From CBFDBF01 sp050295355 (lineage in GTDB: Bacteria > Pseudomonadota > Gammaproteobacteria > Chromatiales > Chromatiaceae), in contig JBNKPL010000011.1 in assembly GCA_050295355.1 (NCBI GenBank), positions 1-34,126 on the forward strand: a stretch of DNA of 34,126 nt, given 5' to 3'. Below the pieces are notes generated by a model. That model was not told the origin of the DNA, searched no databases, and saw only the letters and a list, made by a program, of their open reading frames with translations. This document shows positions 23,119 through 32,166 of this stretch, one piece after another. Position 1 is the stretch's first letter. Every line of letters starts with the position of its first letter. The position numbers and the translations under genes are program-made.

Positions 23119-24396
23119 TCAGGGGGTAATGACCTCCACTCCGCCCATATAGTGCTGCAGCACCTTCGGAATCCGGATGCTGCCGTCCGCCTGCTGATAG
23201 TTCTCCATCACCGCCACCAGGGTGCGTCCCACCGCCAGACCCGAGCCGTTCAGGGTATGCGCCAGTTCCGGCTTGCCGGTCTCTGGATTACGCCACCTCG
23301 CCTGTAGACGGCGGGCCTGGAAATCCCCGAAGTTGGAGCAGGAGGAGATCTCCCGGTAGGTGTCCTGGGCCGGCAGCCACACCTCCAGGTCATAGGTCTT
23401 TCTGGCCGAGAAACCGAGATCGCCCGTGCAGAGGGTCACCACCCGGTAGGGCAGCTCCAGCTTCTGCAGGATGGCCTCGGCGTGGCCGGTGAGCTGCTCC
23501 AGGGCCTCATCGGACTCCTCCGGGCGCACCACCTGCACCAGCTCCACCTTCTCGAACTGATGCTGACGGATCATGCCGCGGGTGTCCTTGCCGTAGGAGC
23601 CCGCCTCGCTGCGGAAACAGGGGGTATGGGCCACGAATTTGCGCGGCATATCGTCCGCTTCCACGATCACATCACGTACGATGTTGGTGACCGGCACCTC
23701 CGCCGTGGGAATCAGGTAGTATCCCGAGTCGCCGCCGAGTTTGAACAGGTCCTCTTCGAATTTGGGCAACTGGCCGGTACCTTGCAGGCTCTCGGCGTTG
23801 ACCATGAAGGGGACGTAGGTCTCGGTGTAGCCGTGCTCCTTGGTGTGGGTGTTGAGCATGAACTGGGTCAGGGCCCGCTGCAGCCGCGCCAGGGGGCCGC
23901 TCATGACCGTAAAACGGGAGCCGGTGATCTTGGCGGCGGTTTCAAAATCCATCATGCCCAATCCGGCGCCCAGATCCACATGATCCTTGGGTTCGAAATC
24001 GAACTGCGGCGGCTCGCCCCAGCGCCGCTCCTCGCGGTTGTCCGCCTCGTCCTTTCCATCCGGCACGTCGGCGGCCGGGATATTGGGGATGCCCAGGACG
24101 ATGGCTTGCAGTTCCGCCTGAACTGCGGCCAGTTCCTCTTCCGCGCTCTTCAGCTTTTCCCCCAGATCGGAGACCTCCGCCAGTAGCGGTTGAATGTCCT
24201 CCCCCGCCGCCTTGGCCTTGCCGATGGATTTGGAGCGGGTGTTGCGTTCGTTCTGCAACTCCTGGGCGGCCACCTGCAGCTCCTTGCGGCGGGTCTCCAG
24301 TCCGGAGATCTTGTCCTGATCCAGCACTACTCCACGCCGCGCCAGTTGTGCGGCGGTGGTTTCCAGTTCGTTTCTTAATAGGCGGGGGTCCAGCAT
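23119..24396 (-). CDS. serS: Seryl-tRNA synthetase
   Basis: A 425-residue class II synthetase. The N-terminal coiled coil that grips the long arm of tRNA-Ser spans about residues 28-105; motif 2 is FRSEAGSYGKDTRG and motif 3 is GSGLAVGRTLVA. The gene for one of its substrates, tRNA-Ser(UGA), lies 1.1 kb away. It is the last gene of the ftsK-lolA-rarA-crcB-serS block. Confidence 0.97.
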   Translation of the reverse strand: MLDPRLLRNELETTAAQLARRGVVLDQDKISGLETRRKELQVAAQELQNERNTRSKSIGKAKAAGEDIQPLLAEVSDLGEKLKSAEEELAAVQAELQAIVLGIPNIPAADVPDGKDEADNREERRWGEPPQFDFEPKDHVDLGAGLGMMDFETAAKITGSRFTVMSGPLARLQRALTQFMLNTHTKEHGYTETYVPFMVNAESLQGTGQLPKFEEDLFKLGGDSGYYLIPTAEVPVTNIVRDVIVEADDMPRKFVAHTPCFRSEAGSYGKDTRGMIRQHQFEKVELVQVVRPEESDEALEQLTGHAEAILQKLELPYRVVTLCTGDLGFSARKTYDLEVWLPAQDTYREISSCSNFGDFQARRLQARWRNPETGKPELAHTLNGSGLAVGRTLVAVMENYQQADGSIRIPKVLQHYMGGVEVITP

Positions 24397-24426
24397 GGTT
24401 GTTCTCTATTTAGGTCTCTACGGTCT

Positions 24427-24732
24427 CTACAGGTTGATCTTGGCGGGCCAGCTTACCAGACGGCCCGGTTGGATGATTTCATTCAGGTGTTCCACTACCC
24501 GTGCCACCTTTTCGGGTTCGTCGAAAAACTCCAGTACCAGGGGCAGGTCGAGGGAGACATCCAGCAGCGTAGAGGAATGCACCTTGCCGGATTCTCCGAA
24601 CCCGGCAATGCCCCGGAAGGCGGTGACGCCCCGCACCTTCTCTTCGTCATGCAGCAGTTGCATGAGCCGCTGGAACTGGTGTTCCCCTTCGGTCAGGTAG
24701 ATCCGGACCATGGTCACGTCCGTGGTATTCAC
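24427..24732 (-). CDS. DUF190 (PII-like) protein
   Basis: A 101-residue protein of the DUF190 family, which has a PII-like ferredoxin fold. VRIYLTEGEHQ at the start, GVTAFRGIAGFG in the middle and PLVLEFFDEPEKV are characteristic. Its ATG overlaps the crcB stop by 4 bp. DUF190 genes often travel with crcB, so a regulatory or sensing role in fluoride handling is likely but not shown. Confidence 0.85.
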   Translation of the reverse strand: MNTTDVTMVRIYLTEGEHQFQRLMQLLHDEEKVRGVTAFRGIAGFGESGKVHSSTLLDVSLDLPLVLEFFDEPEKVARVVEHLNEIIQPGRLVSWPAKINL

Positions 24733-25136
24733 ATCTGTCTCCCGATTATCAAGCCGGCCCAGGCGGCCGTTACGCAGGCCAGGACACTAATCACCATATT
24801 GAGCCCCGCCTTCATGTAATCCGCCTGTTCGATCAGGTTCAGGGTTTCCATGGAAAAGGTGGAGAAGGTGGTGAAGGCGCCCAATAGCCCGATCAACAGC
24901 GCCGCCCGCAGTTCAGGACTGCTGCTCATGCGTTCCATCAGAAACACATAGAGGAATCCCATCAGCAGGGAACCCAGTACGTTCACCACCAGAGTGCCGT
25001 AGGGAAAGCCGCGCCCGGTGAGGGAATAGACCCCGCTTGAGACCCAGAAACGCAACAGGGCTCCGATAGCTCCTCCGGCTGCTATGGCAAGGGTCTGTGG
25101 CACTTTGGTTTCTGCTCCCGGCAACAAAGCGCGCAT
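24729..25136 (-). CDS. crcB: Fluoride channel CrcB (Fluc)
   Basis: A small membrane protein with four helices that exports fluoride as a dual-topology dimer. GGAIGALLRFW, GTLVVNVLGS and GAFTTFSTFSMET are the family signatures, including the pore asparagine and the Phe/Thr/Ser track. An internal GTG giving MPQTLAIAAGG is an alternative start that would drop 11 residues. No fluoride riboswitch is recognisable upstream. Confidence 0.9.
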   Translation of the reverse strand: MRALLPGAETKVPQTLAIAAGGAIGALLRFWVSSGVYSLTGRGFPYGTLVVNVLGSLLMGFLYVFLMERMSSSPELRAALLIGLLGAFTTFSTFSMETLNLIEQADYMKAGLNMVISVLACVTAAWAGLIIGRQM

Positions 25137-25202
25137 TTTACACCCACTGCGCCATGAGTACGACTTACGCCGGAATTGGGATTGTTGTGGATCAGCGCTT
25201 GT

Positions 25203-26432
25203 TCAGGATTTTCTCGAATCCATCCAGTGGGTGATGGCCTCTAGTTTCATGGGACGTCCGAACAGATAACCCTGTCCGTAATCGCAGCCCATAGCCTTCA
25301 GCATATCCCGCTGCTGTTCCGTTTCGATCCCCTCCGCCACTACGTTCATGTGGAAGGAACGGGCGATGGACATAACCGCCTTGACCATGTTCTCCGCCTG
25401 TTTGTGGAGCACCATATCCCGCACAAAGGACTGATCCACCTTCAGGGTATCGGCGTGGACATGCAGCAGTTGGGAGAGACTGGAGTAGCCGGTCCCGAAG
25501 TCATCGATGGCGACCTGGAAACCCATGGATTTGGCCTCCCGGACCCAGGTCATCAACGCCACCGTCTGCGCCAATTGGCTCTCGGTGATCTCCAGCTTGA
25601 GAATGGAGGTGGGCAGGTTCAACTCCTCCATAAGGGTCAGCATGGCATCGAAGTGGGACATGAGGTCGATCTGCGAGGCGGAGATGTTGATGGCGACAAA
25701 GAAGTCTTCCGGCTCTTTCTGCCCGGCGGCGAGCAGGGCGTTGCGGATGGCCGGAATGTGCCTGATCACCTCCTGCGACACCCAGTCACTGATGCCGGTG
25801 ATCAGAGGTGTCTCCTCCGCCAGTTGGATGAAGGTCCCGGGGGTCACCATACCCAGGGTGGGGTGTTCCCAGCGCAGCAGCGCCTCGAATCCCACCACCT
25901 CATCGGTATTGGAGAGATTGACGATGGGTTGATAGAGCACGGAGAGTTGGTTCTGGTCCTGTCCCACCGCCAGCCAGAGATCCGCCTCCATGCGCAGCTT
26001 GTCGATGGCCGCCTCCCGGATCAACGGGTCCACGGATGCGCTTGAAGAATCGGCGATGGCGCCCTCGTCATTGGCGCGCTTACGGAGTTTGTAGAGGTTA
26101 TCCCGCAGACGGGTGGACATAAGCCGGAATACGTAGCGTAGCGTCGGATCCATCTGGGACATGCGGTCCCGGATCTGGTCACAGTGGATCACCTGCAGCC
26201 GCGCATTCTCCACCACGGTGGCGGAGGCGCTACGCGGGGCGTCGTCAATGATGGACATCTCACCCAACAGATCGCCTGCCTGGACGAAGCCGAGGGTTAC
26301 ATACTCACCCTCCTGGGTGGTGCTGATCTCCACCTTTCCGGATTCCACCAGATAGGCGGTGTTACCCATATCGCCTTCACGGAAGAGCAGGGTCCCGGCC
26401 GGCGCATCAATGACTTCAATTTCTTTGAACAT
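25203..26432 (-). CDS. Cyclic-nucleotide-binding / EAL c-di-GMP phosphodiesterase
   Basis: A 409-residue cytoplasmic protein with a cyclic-nucleotide-binding domain (about 10-110; phosphate-cassette GEMSIIDDAPRSASA at 57-71, arginine R67) joined by a short linker to an EAL domain (about 145-405). Every catalytic position is present: E183 in EAL, N249, E281, D310-D311 in DDFGTG, K331, E368 in AEGIE and Q387. It should therefore hydrolyse c-di-GMP, possibly under control of cAMP or another nucleotide. The upstream region carries the 34-bp element shared with acpP. Confidence 0.9.
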   Translation of the reverse strand: MFKEIEVIDAPAGTLLFREGDMGNTAYLVESGKVEISTTQEGEYVTLGFVQAGDLLGEMSIIDDAPRSASATVVENARLQVIHCDQIRDRMSQMDPTLRYVFRLMSTRLRDNLYKLRKRANDEGAIADSSSASVDPLIREAAIDKLRMEADLWLAVGQDQNQLSVLYQPIVNLSNTDEVVGFEALLRWEHPTLGMVTPGTFIQLAEETPLITGISDWVSQEVIRHIPAIRNALLAAGQKEPEDFFVAINISASQIDLMSHFDAMLTLMEELNLPTSILKLEITESQLAQTVALMTWVREAKSMGFQVAIDDFGTGYSSLSQLLHVHADTLKVDQSFVRDMVLHKQAENMVKAVMSIARSFHMNVVAEGIETEQQRDMLKAMGCDYGQGYLFGRPMKLEAITHWMDSRKS

Positions 26433-26499
26433 GTCGGTTGTTCCGGGTCATAGCCGGATGGATATACCCTATCCGGCATTCGACACTAATATCTATAAT

Positions 26500-26533
26500 T
26501 ATCAATAATATAACGACTGTTCTTAAAGTTATA
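26500..26533 (-). repeat. Shared 34-bp upstream element, EAL-gene copy
   Basis: Matches 11501-11534 at 27 of 34 positions, with TATCAAT and CTTAAAGTTATA in the same spacing. It lies about 70 bp upstream of the EAL gene, between that gene and rarA. Confidence 0.6.
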
Positions 26534-26556
26534 ACCTATTCTATGGCAGGCCATCG

Positions 26557-27885
26557 CTAACTACTGTTCTTTGCGCGGCGGTCCCGTTCCCTGAGCTGCT
26601 CCAGTTTTTCCGCTATTTTGATCTCCAGACCTCTCTCTACAGGAAAATAATAGCGTCTTTCTCCCAACTCTTCTGGGAAATAGCTCTCACCCGCGGCATA
26701 CCCTTCCGGCTCGTCATGGGCATAGCGATAGCCCTCACCATGCCCCAGATCCTTCATCAGGCTTGTGGGCGCATTGCGCAGATGCATGGGCACTTCACGG
26801 GTGCCCGATTCCCGGGCATCCTTCATGGCGCTCTTGAAGGCGCTATAGACGGCGTTGCTTTTGGCGGCGCAGGAGAGATAGACCACCGCCTGGGCAATGG
26901 CCAGTTCACCTTCCGGTGATCCCAGCCGTTCCTGGGTCTCCCAGGCCTCCAGCGCAAGCGTCAGGGCGCGGGGATCGGCATTGCCGATATCCTCCGAGGC
27001 CATGCGCACCACGCGTCGGGCGATGTAGAGTGGATCACACCCCCCATCCAGCATACGGCAGAGCCAGTAAAGGGCGGCGTCGGGTGAGGAACCGCGCACG
27101 CTCTTGTGGAGGGCGGAGATCTGATCGTAAAAGAGATCGCCCCCCTTATCGAAGCGGCGCAGATTGCCCGTGATCACCTCTTTCACCACCTCTGCGGTGA
27201 TCTCGCCCGCGTCGGATAGATCCGCGCAGATCTCCAGTAAATTAAGTCCGCGGCGGGCGTCGCCGTCCGCCGCTTCGGCGAGCAGTTGCATAACCTCGTG
27301 CTCAATCCGTATCTCACGATCCCCCAGGCCGTGCTCCCGGTCCTCCAGGGCGTGTTCCAGAATTTGTTGCAGATCCGAAGCCGTCAGTCCCTTGAGAACA
27401 TAGGTGCGGGCCCGGGACAACAACGCATTGTTCAGTTCGAATGACGGGTTTTCGGTGGTGGCGCCGATGAAGATGACGGTGCCGTCCTCCACATGTGGCA
27501 GAAAGGCGTCCTGCTGCGCCTTGTTGAAGCGGTGCACCTCGTCGATGAAGAGAATGGTCGGGCGGTTGCCCACCGCCTTTGCCTGCCGCGCCTGTTCCAC
27601 TGCCCCGCGGATCTCCTTGACCCCGGAGAGGACCGCCGACAGGCTCAGAAACAGGGCGCCGGAGTGGTTGGCGATGAGCCGCGCCAGGGTGGTCTTACCC
27701 GTCCCCGGCGGACCCCAGAAGATCATGGAGTGGAGGCGGTCCGCCTCAATGGCTTTGCGCAGGGGCTTCCCCTCCCCCATGATGTGTTCCTGCCCCTGAA
27801 ACTGCCGCAGGTTTTGCGGCCGCATACGATCGGCCAATGGCCTGAGATCATCGGCCTCCGAGGCAAAGAGATCCTCCCCTGTCAT
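26557..27885 (-). CDS. rarA: Replication-associated recombination protein A
   Basis: A 442-residue AAA+ ATPase of the RarA/MgsA/WRNIP1 group that acts at stalled forks. Walker A is GPPGTGKTT (58-66), Walker B lies in LFIDEVHRFNK, and sensor 1 is GATTENPSFE. A tetramerisation domain follows. It lies between lolA and the EAL gene; E. coli has lolA-rarA-serS in this order. Confidence 0.95.
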   Translation of the reverse strand: MTGEDLFASEADDLRPLADRMRPQNLRQFQGQEHIMGEGKPLRKAIEADRLHSMIFWGPPGTGKTTLARLIANHSGALFLSLSAVLSGVKEIRGAVEQARQAKAVGNRPTILFIDEVHRFNKAQQDAFLPHVEDGTVIFIGATTENPSFELNNALLSRARTYVLKGLTASDLQQILEHALEDREHGLGDREIRIEHEVMQLLAEAADGDARRGLNLLEICADLSDAGEITAEVVKEVITGNLRRFDKGGDLFYDQISALHKSVRGSSPDAALYWLCRMLDGGCDPLYIARRVVRMASEDIGNADPRALTLALEAWETQERLGSPEGELAIAQAVVYLSCAAKSNAVYSAFKSAMKDARESGTREVPMHLRNAPTSLMKDLGHGEGYRYAHDEPEGYAAGESYFPEELGERRYYFPVERGLEIKIAEKLEQLRERDRRAKNSS

Positions 27886-27899
27886 TATGAGATCGGGCC

Positions 27900-28532
27900 T
27901 TAATGCAGTTTCTCGTAGCGGTGGGGGTCTTCGAACTGGAACAGCTTCTCATCCAGCTTGGGATTGGCGACCATATCGGTGAACTTCAGGCGCATGACCT
28001 GACCGAACTTGTCCACAATCTCCATACGCTGGGGACGGTTGTCGGCAAAGCCAAGCAGTATGCGGATGAACTGGCTCTCTTCGTCTTTGGGGATCAGCTC
28101 CACCCATGCGAAACCCAGACTGTCACCGATATCGATGATTTCGAAAAACTCTTCAATTTTTCCATCGCTGCTAAGAATCTGGGCGGGGGTGTCTTTCAGG
28201 GCTTTTTCCTGTCCCATGGTGCTGGTCTGCTCCAGCTCCTTGTCATACAGATAGATCTGTTTGCCGTCGGCCACGATGAGTTGCTCCACTGGCTCCTTGT
28301 ACTCCCAGCGGAAGCGTCCCGGGCGCTGCAGATAGAAAACCCCCTGCAGTTTCACCGCCTTTTTACGTGAGCCGTCCATGATGGCCTGGGTGAAATTGGC
28401 CTGCAGGGAACGGGTCTTTTCCAGGAAGCGGTTCATTTGCTGCCTGCCGCTCACCCCTGCAAGGGCGTGCTGACAAACAAACAGAAACAGCAGGGCGGTC
28501 AGCAGACAGTAACTTATTTTACGATTTCTCAT
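27900..28532 (-). CDS. lolA: Outer-membrane lipoprotein carrier LolA
   Basis: A 210-residue precursor of the periplasmic carrier that takes lipoproteins from LolCDE to LolB. A signal peptide is visible, with cleavage after ALA at residue 25. The LQANFTQ start and RFRWEYKEP core are typical. It follows ftsK with a 4-bp gap and precedes rarA by 14 bp. Confidence 0.94.
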   Translation of the reverse strand: MRNRKISYCLLTALLFLFVCQHALAGVSGRQQMNRFLEKTRSLQANFTQAIMDGSRKKAVKLQGVFYLQRPGRFRWEYKEPVEQLIVADGKQIYLYDKELEQTSTMGQEKALKDTPAQILSSDGKIEEFFEIIDIGDSLGFAWVELIPKDEESQFIRILLGFADNRPQRMEIVDKFGQVMRLKFTDMVANPKLDEKLFQFEDPHRYEKLH

Positions 28533-28536
28533 CTCT

Positions 28537-30840
28537 TCACTCTGGTGGTGGCGGCGCCAGAACCTGGCGGTTGCCGTTGGATTCCTGCGGGCCGACGATT
28601 CCGGTGCGCTCCATCTCTTCGATCATACGGGCCGCCCGGTTGTAGCCGATCTTTAGCCGGCGCTGGACGCCGGATATGGAGGCGCGGCGGGTCTGGGTGA
28701 CGATATACACCGCCTCGTCATACAGCGGATCGCTATCCTCGATATCCCGGGCCTCGGATGCGATTCCCGGGATCGACTCGGAACTCTCGCTCACGATGTC
28801 CTCAATGTAATCAGGATCACCGCTGGACTCCCTGAGGTGAGTCACCACCCGGTGCACCTCTTCGTCGTCCACATAGGCGCCATGCACCCGCTGCGGGACC
28901 GCGGTCCCCGGCGGCAGATAGAGCATGTCGCCATGGCCCAGTAACTGCTCGGCCCCCATCTGGTCGAGGATGGTGCGGGAGTCCACCCGCGAGGAGACCT
29001 GGAAGGCGATCCGGGTGGGGATATTCGCCTTGATCAGTCCCGTGATCACATCCACCGACGGGCGCTGGGTGGCGAGCATCAGATGGATACCCGATGCCCG
29101 CGCCTTCTGGGCCAGACGGGCGATCAACTCTTCGACCTTCTTCCCTACGACCATCATCATGTCGGCGAGTTCATCCACGATGACCACGATGTAGGGCAGA
29201 CTCTCCAGCTGTTCCATCTGTTCCAACTGGTTGGCGGAGTCGGGATCGTAGAGGGGGTTGGGGATGGGTTGCCCGGCCTTCTCCGCCTCCCGCACCTTGA
29301 CGTTGTAGCCCCCGATATTTCTTACCCCCAGCGCCGCCATCAGCCGGTAGCGGCGCTCCATCTCCAGCACACACCAGCGCAGGGCGTTGGCGGCGTCTTT
29401 CATGTCGGTGACTACCGGGGTGAGCAGGTGCGGGATATCGTCGTAGACGGACAGCTCCAGCATCTTCGGGTCCACCATGATCAGGCGGACCTCCTCCGGG
29501 GTGTATTTGTACAGCAGGCTCAACACCATGGCGTTGATGGCCACGGACTTGCCGGCCCCGGTGGTCCCCGCGATCAGCACATGGGGCATCTTGGCCAGGT
29601 TGGCCACCACCGGTTCGCCGGCGATATCCTTGCCCAGGGCCAACGCCAGCGTGGCCTTCGAGTTTTCATACGCTTCTGATTTCAACACCTCGCTGAGATA
29701 GACCATCTCCCGATGCTCATTGGGGATCTCCAGGCCGATTACCGACTTGCCCGGGATCACCTCCACCACGCGGACACTGATGGTGGAAAGAGCCCGCGCC
29801 AGATCCTTGGCCAGGTTGGTGATGCGGCTCGCCTTGGTGCCCGGGGCCAGCTGCAGCTCAAACAGGGTGACCACCGGTCCCGGATGGACCGCTACCACTT
29901 CGGACTCGATGCGAAAATCCTGCAGCTTCAACTCCACCAGCCGGGACATGGCCTCCAACGCCTCTTTGGTGTAGCCCTTGCCGCTACCCGTCACGGGGTC
30001 CAGCAGCGCCAGCGGAGGCAGCTCTCCGCCTTCGGTTTCGTCCTTGAACAGGGGGGCCTGCCGCTCCCGCTCTTCGCGTTCGCTCGGCTTCACCTTCTTG
30101 ATTACCGGCTCGATCTTCGGCGGCTTGCGATTTTCCAGTCTCTTCTGCTCTTTCTTTACCGTTTCACTCCGCTCCTGCCGCGCATGTTGGGCGATGCGCC
30201 GCTCCTGCCACCAATCCCATGTATGGCGCAAACGGCTGATAAGAAACAGCGCCGCCCCGCCGGTACGGTCCATAACCGTGAACCAGGAGATGCCGGTGAA
30301 CAGGGTGATCCCGGAAAGAAACACCGCCAGCAGCAACAGGGAGCCGCCTACGGGGTGGAAGATGCCTACGAAATACTCCATCAGGAAACGCCCCAGGATG
30401 CCCCCACTGCCGGAGGGCAGCGGTGTTTCGCCGGGAACCAGATGGATCGAGGCCAGGGTTGAACCGGCGATCAGGATCGCCAGGAAACCGGCCCAACGGA
30501 GAATATGGGTCCCTGCCCCTCCTGGTTGCTCCTCGTTTCGCTCCCGCATAACCAGCCAGCCGGCCCAAGCGACCATAAGCGGCAGCAGATAGGCGAGGTA
30601 TCCGAACAGATTCAGGAACACATCGGCAAACCAGGCGCCCGCCGGACCACCGGAATTGATCACCTCGTTCCGGTTTCCGGTATAAGACCAGCCGGGATCG
30701 TCCGGGGAGAAGGAGAACAGGGAGACCGCCAGATAGATGGCGACAAAAACCAAAACCAACATGGCGCCCTCACGTAACCGCTTGTGGATATGCGCCACCA
30801 GGGTCTGATCGTTTTCAGCGGTTTTACTGGCCTGTGCCAA
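28537..30840 (-). CDS. ftsK: DNA translocase FtsK
   Basis: A 767-residue septal DNA pump. Four membrane helices lie at about 25-45, 76-98, 113-132 and 163-185, followed by a short linker (about 200-285) and the motor with Walker A AGTTGAGKS (424-432) and VDELADMMMV as Walker B. The C-terminal gamma winged helix (about 700-760) reads chromosomal KOPS and activates XerD at dif. The linker is much shorter than that of E. coli FtsK. AGTATA at 30875-30880 (TATACT on the minus strand) is a candidate -10. Confidence 0.95.
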   Translation of the reverse strand: MAQASKTAENDQTLVAHIHKRLREGAMLVLVFVAIYLAVSLFSFSPDDPGWSYTGNRNEVINSGGPAGAWFADVFLNLFGYLAYLLPLMVAWAGWLVMRERNEEQPGGAGTHILRWAGFLAILIAGSTLASIHLVPGETPLPSGSGGILGRFLMEYFVGIFHPVGGSLLLLAVFLSGITLFTGISWFTVMDRTGGAALFLISRLRHTWDWWQERRIAQHARQERSETVKKEQKRLENRKPPKIEPVIKKVKPSEREERERQAPLFKDETEGGELPPLALLDPVTGSGKGYTKEALEAMSRLVELKLQDFRIESEVVAVHPGPVVTLFELQLAPGTKASRITNLAKDLARALSTISVRVVEVIPGKSVIGLEIPNEHREMVYLSEVLKSEAYENSKATLALALGKDIAGEPVVANLAKMPHVLIAGTTGAGKSVAINAMVLSLLYKYTPEEVRLIMVDPKMLELSVYDDIPHLLTPVVTDMKDAANALRWCVLEMERRYRLMAALGVRNIGGYNVKVREAEKAGQPIPNPLYDPDSANQLEQMEQLESLPYIVVIVDELADMMMVVGKKVEELIARLAQKARASGIHLMLATQRPSVDVITGLIKANIPTRIAFQVSSRVDSRTILDQMGAEQLLGHGDMLYLPPGTAVPQRVHGAYVDDEEVHRVVTHLRESSGDPDYIEDIVSESSESIPGIASEARDIEDSDPLYDEAVYIVTQTRRASISGVQRRLKIGYNRAARMIEEMERTGIVGPQESNGNRQVLAPPPPE

Positions 30841-30912
30841 CGGTAAGAATGCCTTTTGATTTAAACAGTTATATAGTATACCTAAGAAACGAAATTAAAG
30901 AAGCTCTGATTT

Positions 30913-30932
30913 ATATCAGGAATTCCTGATAT
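30913..30932. promoter_or_regulatory. Perfect 20-bp palindrome at the end of ald
   Basis: ATATCAGGAATTCCTGATAT is a perfect dyad that touches the ald stop codon (30932-30934) and lies 73 bp upstream of the ftsK start. It has no loop to spare, which fits a dimeric protein-binding site better than a terminator. Confidence 0.55.
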
Positions 30933-31996
30933 TACCCCGAAAATCCCGGCAGGGCCGGGTGCATGACCCTCCCGGCTTCCACGTTGATACCGGCCAGCAG
31001 GGCCGGGTTCCGCCTCCAATCCGGGGCGGCCAATAGCTTCACATAGGGGATCAGGACGGCGGAGAGGGCCTGTGAGGCGGTTTTAGGCACCGCGCCCGGC
31101 ATGTTGGTTACGCCGAAGTGGGTGACGCCCGACAGGGTGAAAGTAGGTTCCTCCCAGGTGGTGGGACGGGTGGTCTCCACACATCCCCCCTGGTCCACCG
31201 CGATATCCACGATCACGCTCCCCTGCTCCATGGACGCCACCATCTCCGCGCCGATCAGATGTTCCGCCGCCGCGCCGGGATTGAGGATGGCGCCGATCAG
31301 GAGATCTGCCCGGCTGACCGCCTGGTTGATCTGTTCCCGGTAGGCGTAGAGGGCGGTGACGTTGTGACCCAGTTTACGCATGGCCTCCAACTGCCCCATG
31401 TTCTTGTCAAATACCGTCACCTCCGCCCCCATGGCCGCCGCCATGCGGGCGGCATTGCCCCCGGCGTTGCCCGCACCGAGAATGACCACCCTGCCCCGCT
31501 CGGTTCCCGCCAGTCCTCCCAGGAGCTTCCCCTTTCCGCCCCGCGGACGATGCAGGAGCGTGGTTCCAACCTGGACCGCCAGGCGGCCGGCAATATTGCT
31601 CATGGGAGCAAGCAGAGGCAGCCGTCCGGACTCCTGCACTGTTTCGAATGCCACCGCCGTGAGTCCGATATCCAGCAGCCGTTGCGTCAGCGCGGGTTCC
31701 GCCGCCAGATGGAGAAAACTGAACAGCAGATGCTCCCGGCGCAGCAGTTCCAGCTCAGGTCCCACCGGCTCTTTAACCTTGACCACCAGTTCCGCTTCGC
31801 CGTACAGGGCCGCGGCGTCCGCTACGGTTGTAACCCCCACGGCATGGTAGCGCTCGTCCGGAAAACCGCTGGCCTCACCCGCTCCGGTTTCAAGGAACAG
31901 TTGATGGCCGGCCTGGATCAGATCAGCACACGCCTCCGGCACCAGACCGACTCTGCCCTCCAGCGGTTTAATCTCACGTGGTACGCCTATCCTCAT
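30932..31996 (-). CDS. ald: Alanine dehydrogenase
   Basis: A 354-residue NAD-dependent enzyme that interconverts alanine and pyruvate. GVPREIKPLEGRVGL carries the substrate arginine, VKVKEP the lysine, SFLHLA the histidine, and VDIAVDQGG the catalytic aspartate; the dinucleotide fold is GAGNAGGNAARMA. It is slightly shorter than the usual 370 residues at the C-terminus. It lies between ftsK and trxB, where E. coli has lrp. A transhydrogenase alpha-type protein is related but has a different NAD-loop and length. Confidence 0.9.
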   Translation of the reverse strand: MRIGVPREIKPLEGRVGLVPEACADLIQAGHQLFLETGAGEASGFPDERYHAVGVTTVADAAALYGEAELVVKVKEPVGPELELLRREHLLFSFLHLAAEPALTQRLLDIGLTAVAFETVQESGRLPLLAPMSNIAGRLAVQVGTTLLHRPRGGKGKLLGGLAGTERGRVVILGAGNAGGNAARMAAAMGAEVTVFDKNMGQLEAMRKLGHNVTALYAYREQINQAVSRADLLIGAILNPGAAAEHLIGAEMVASMEQGSVIVDIAVDQGGCVETTRPTTWEEPTFTLSGVTHFGVTNMPGAVPKTASQALSAVLIPYVKLLAAPDWRRNPALLAGINVEAGRVMHPALPGFSG

Positions 31997-32166
31997 TTCT
32001 GCTCCTTCATTGTCGCGCTTTGATCAGGGTTGTATTGATCGGATCGCGCGCGTAATCTTCTTCGGATAACTGGGGGCCAAGCGTCTGCGATCCTTAACGA
32101 TTTTCCTCTAGGTAACTGCTCCTGGAGGGACCGTTTTATGCTGATTTTAGGATGGAGTAATTATAC

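Noticed and set aside
25137..25202. Fluoride riboswitch upstream of crcB
   Set aside because: I could not recognise the pseudoknot consensus in the sequence.
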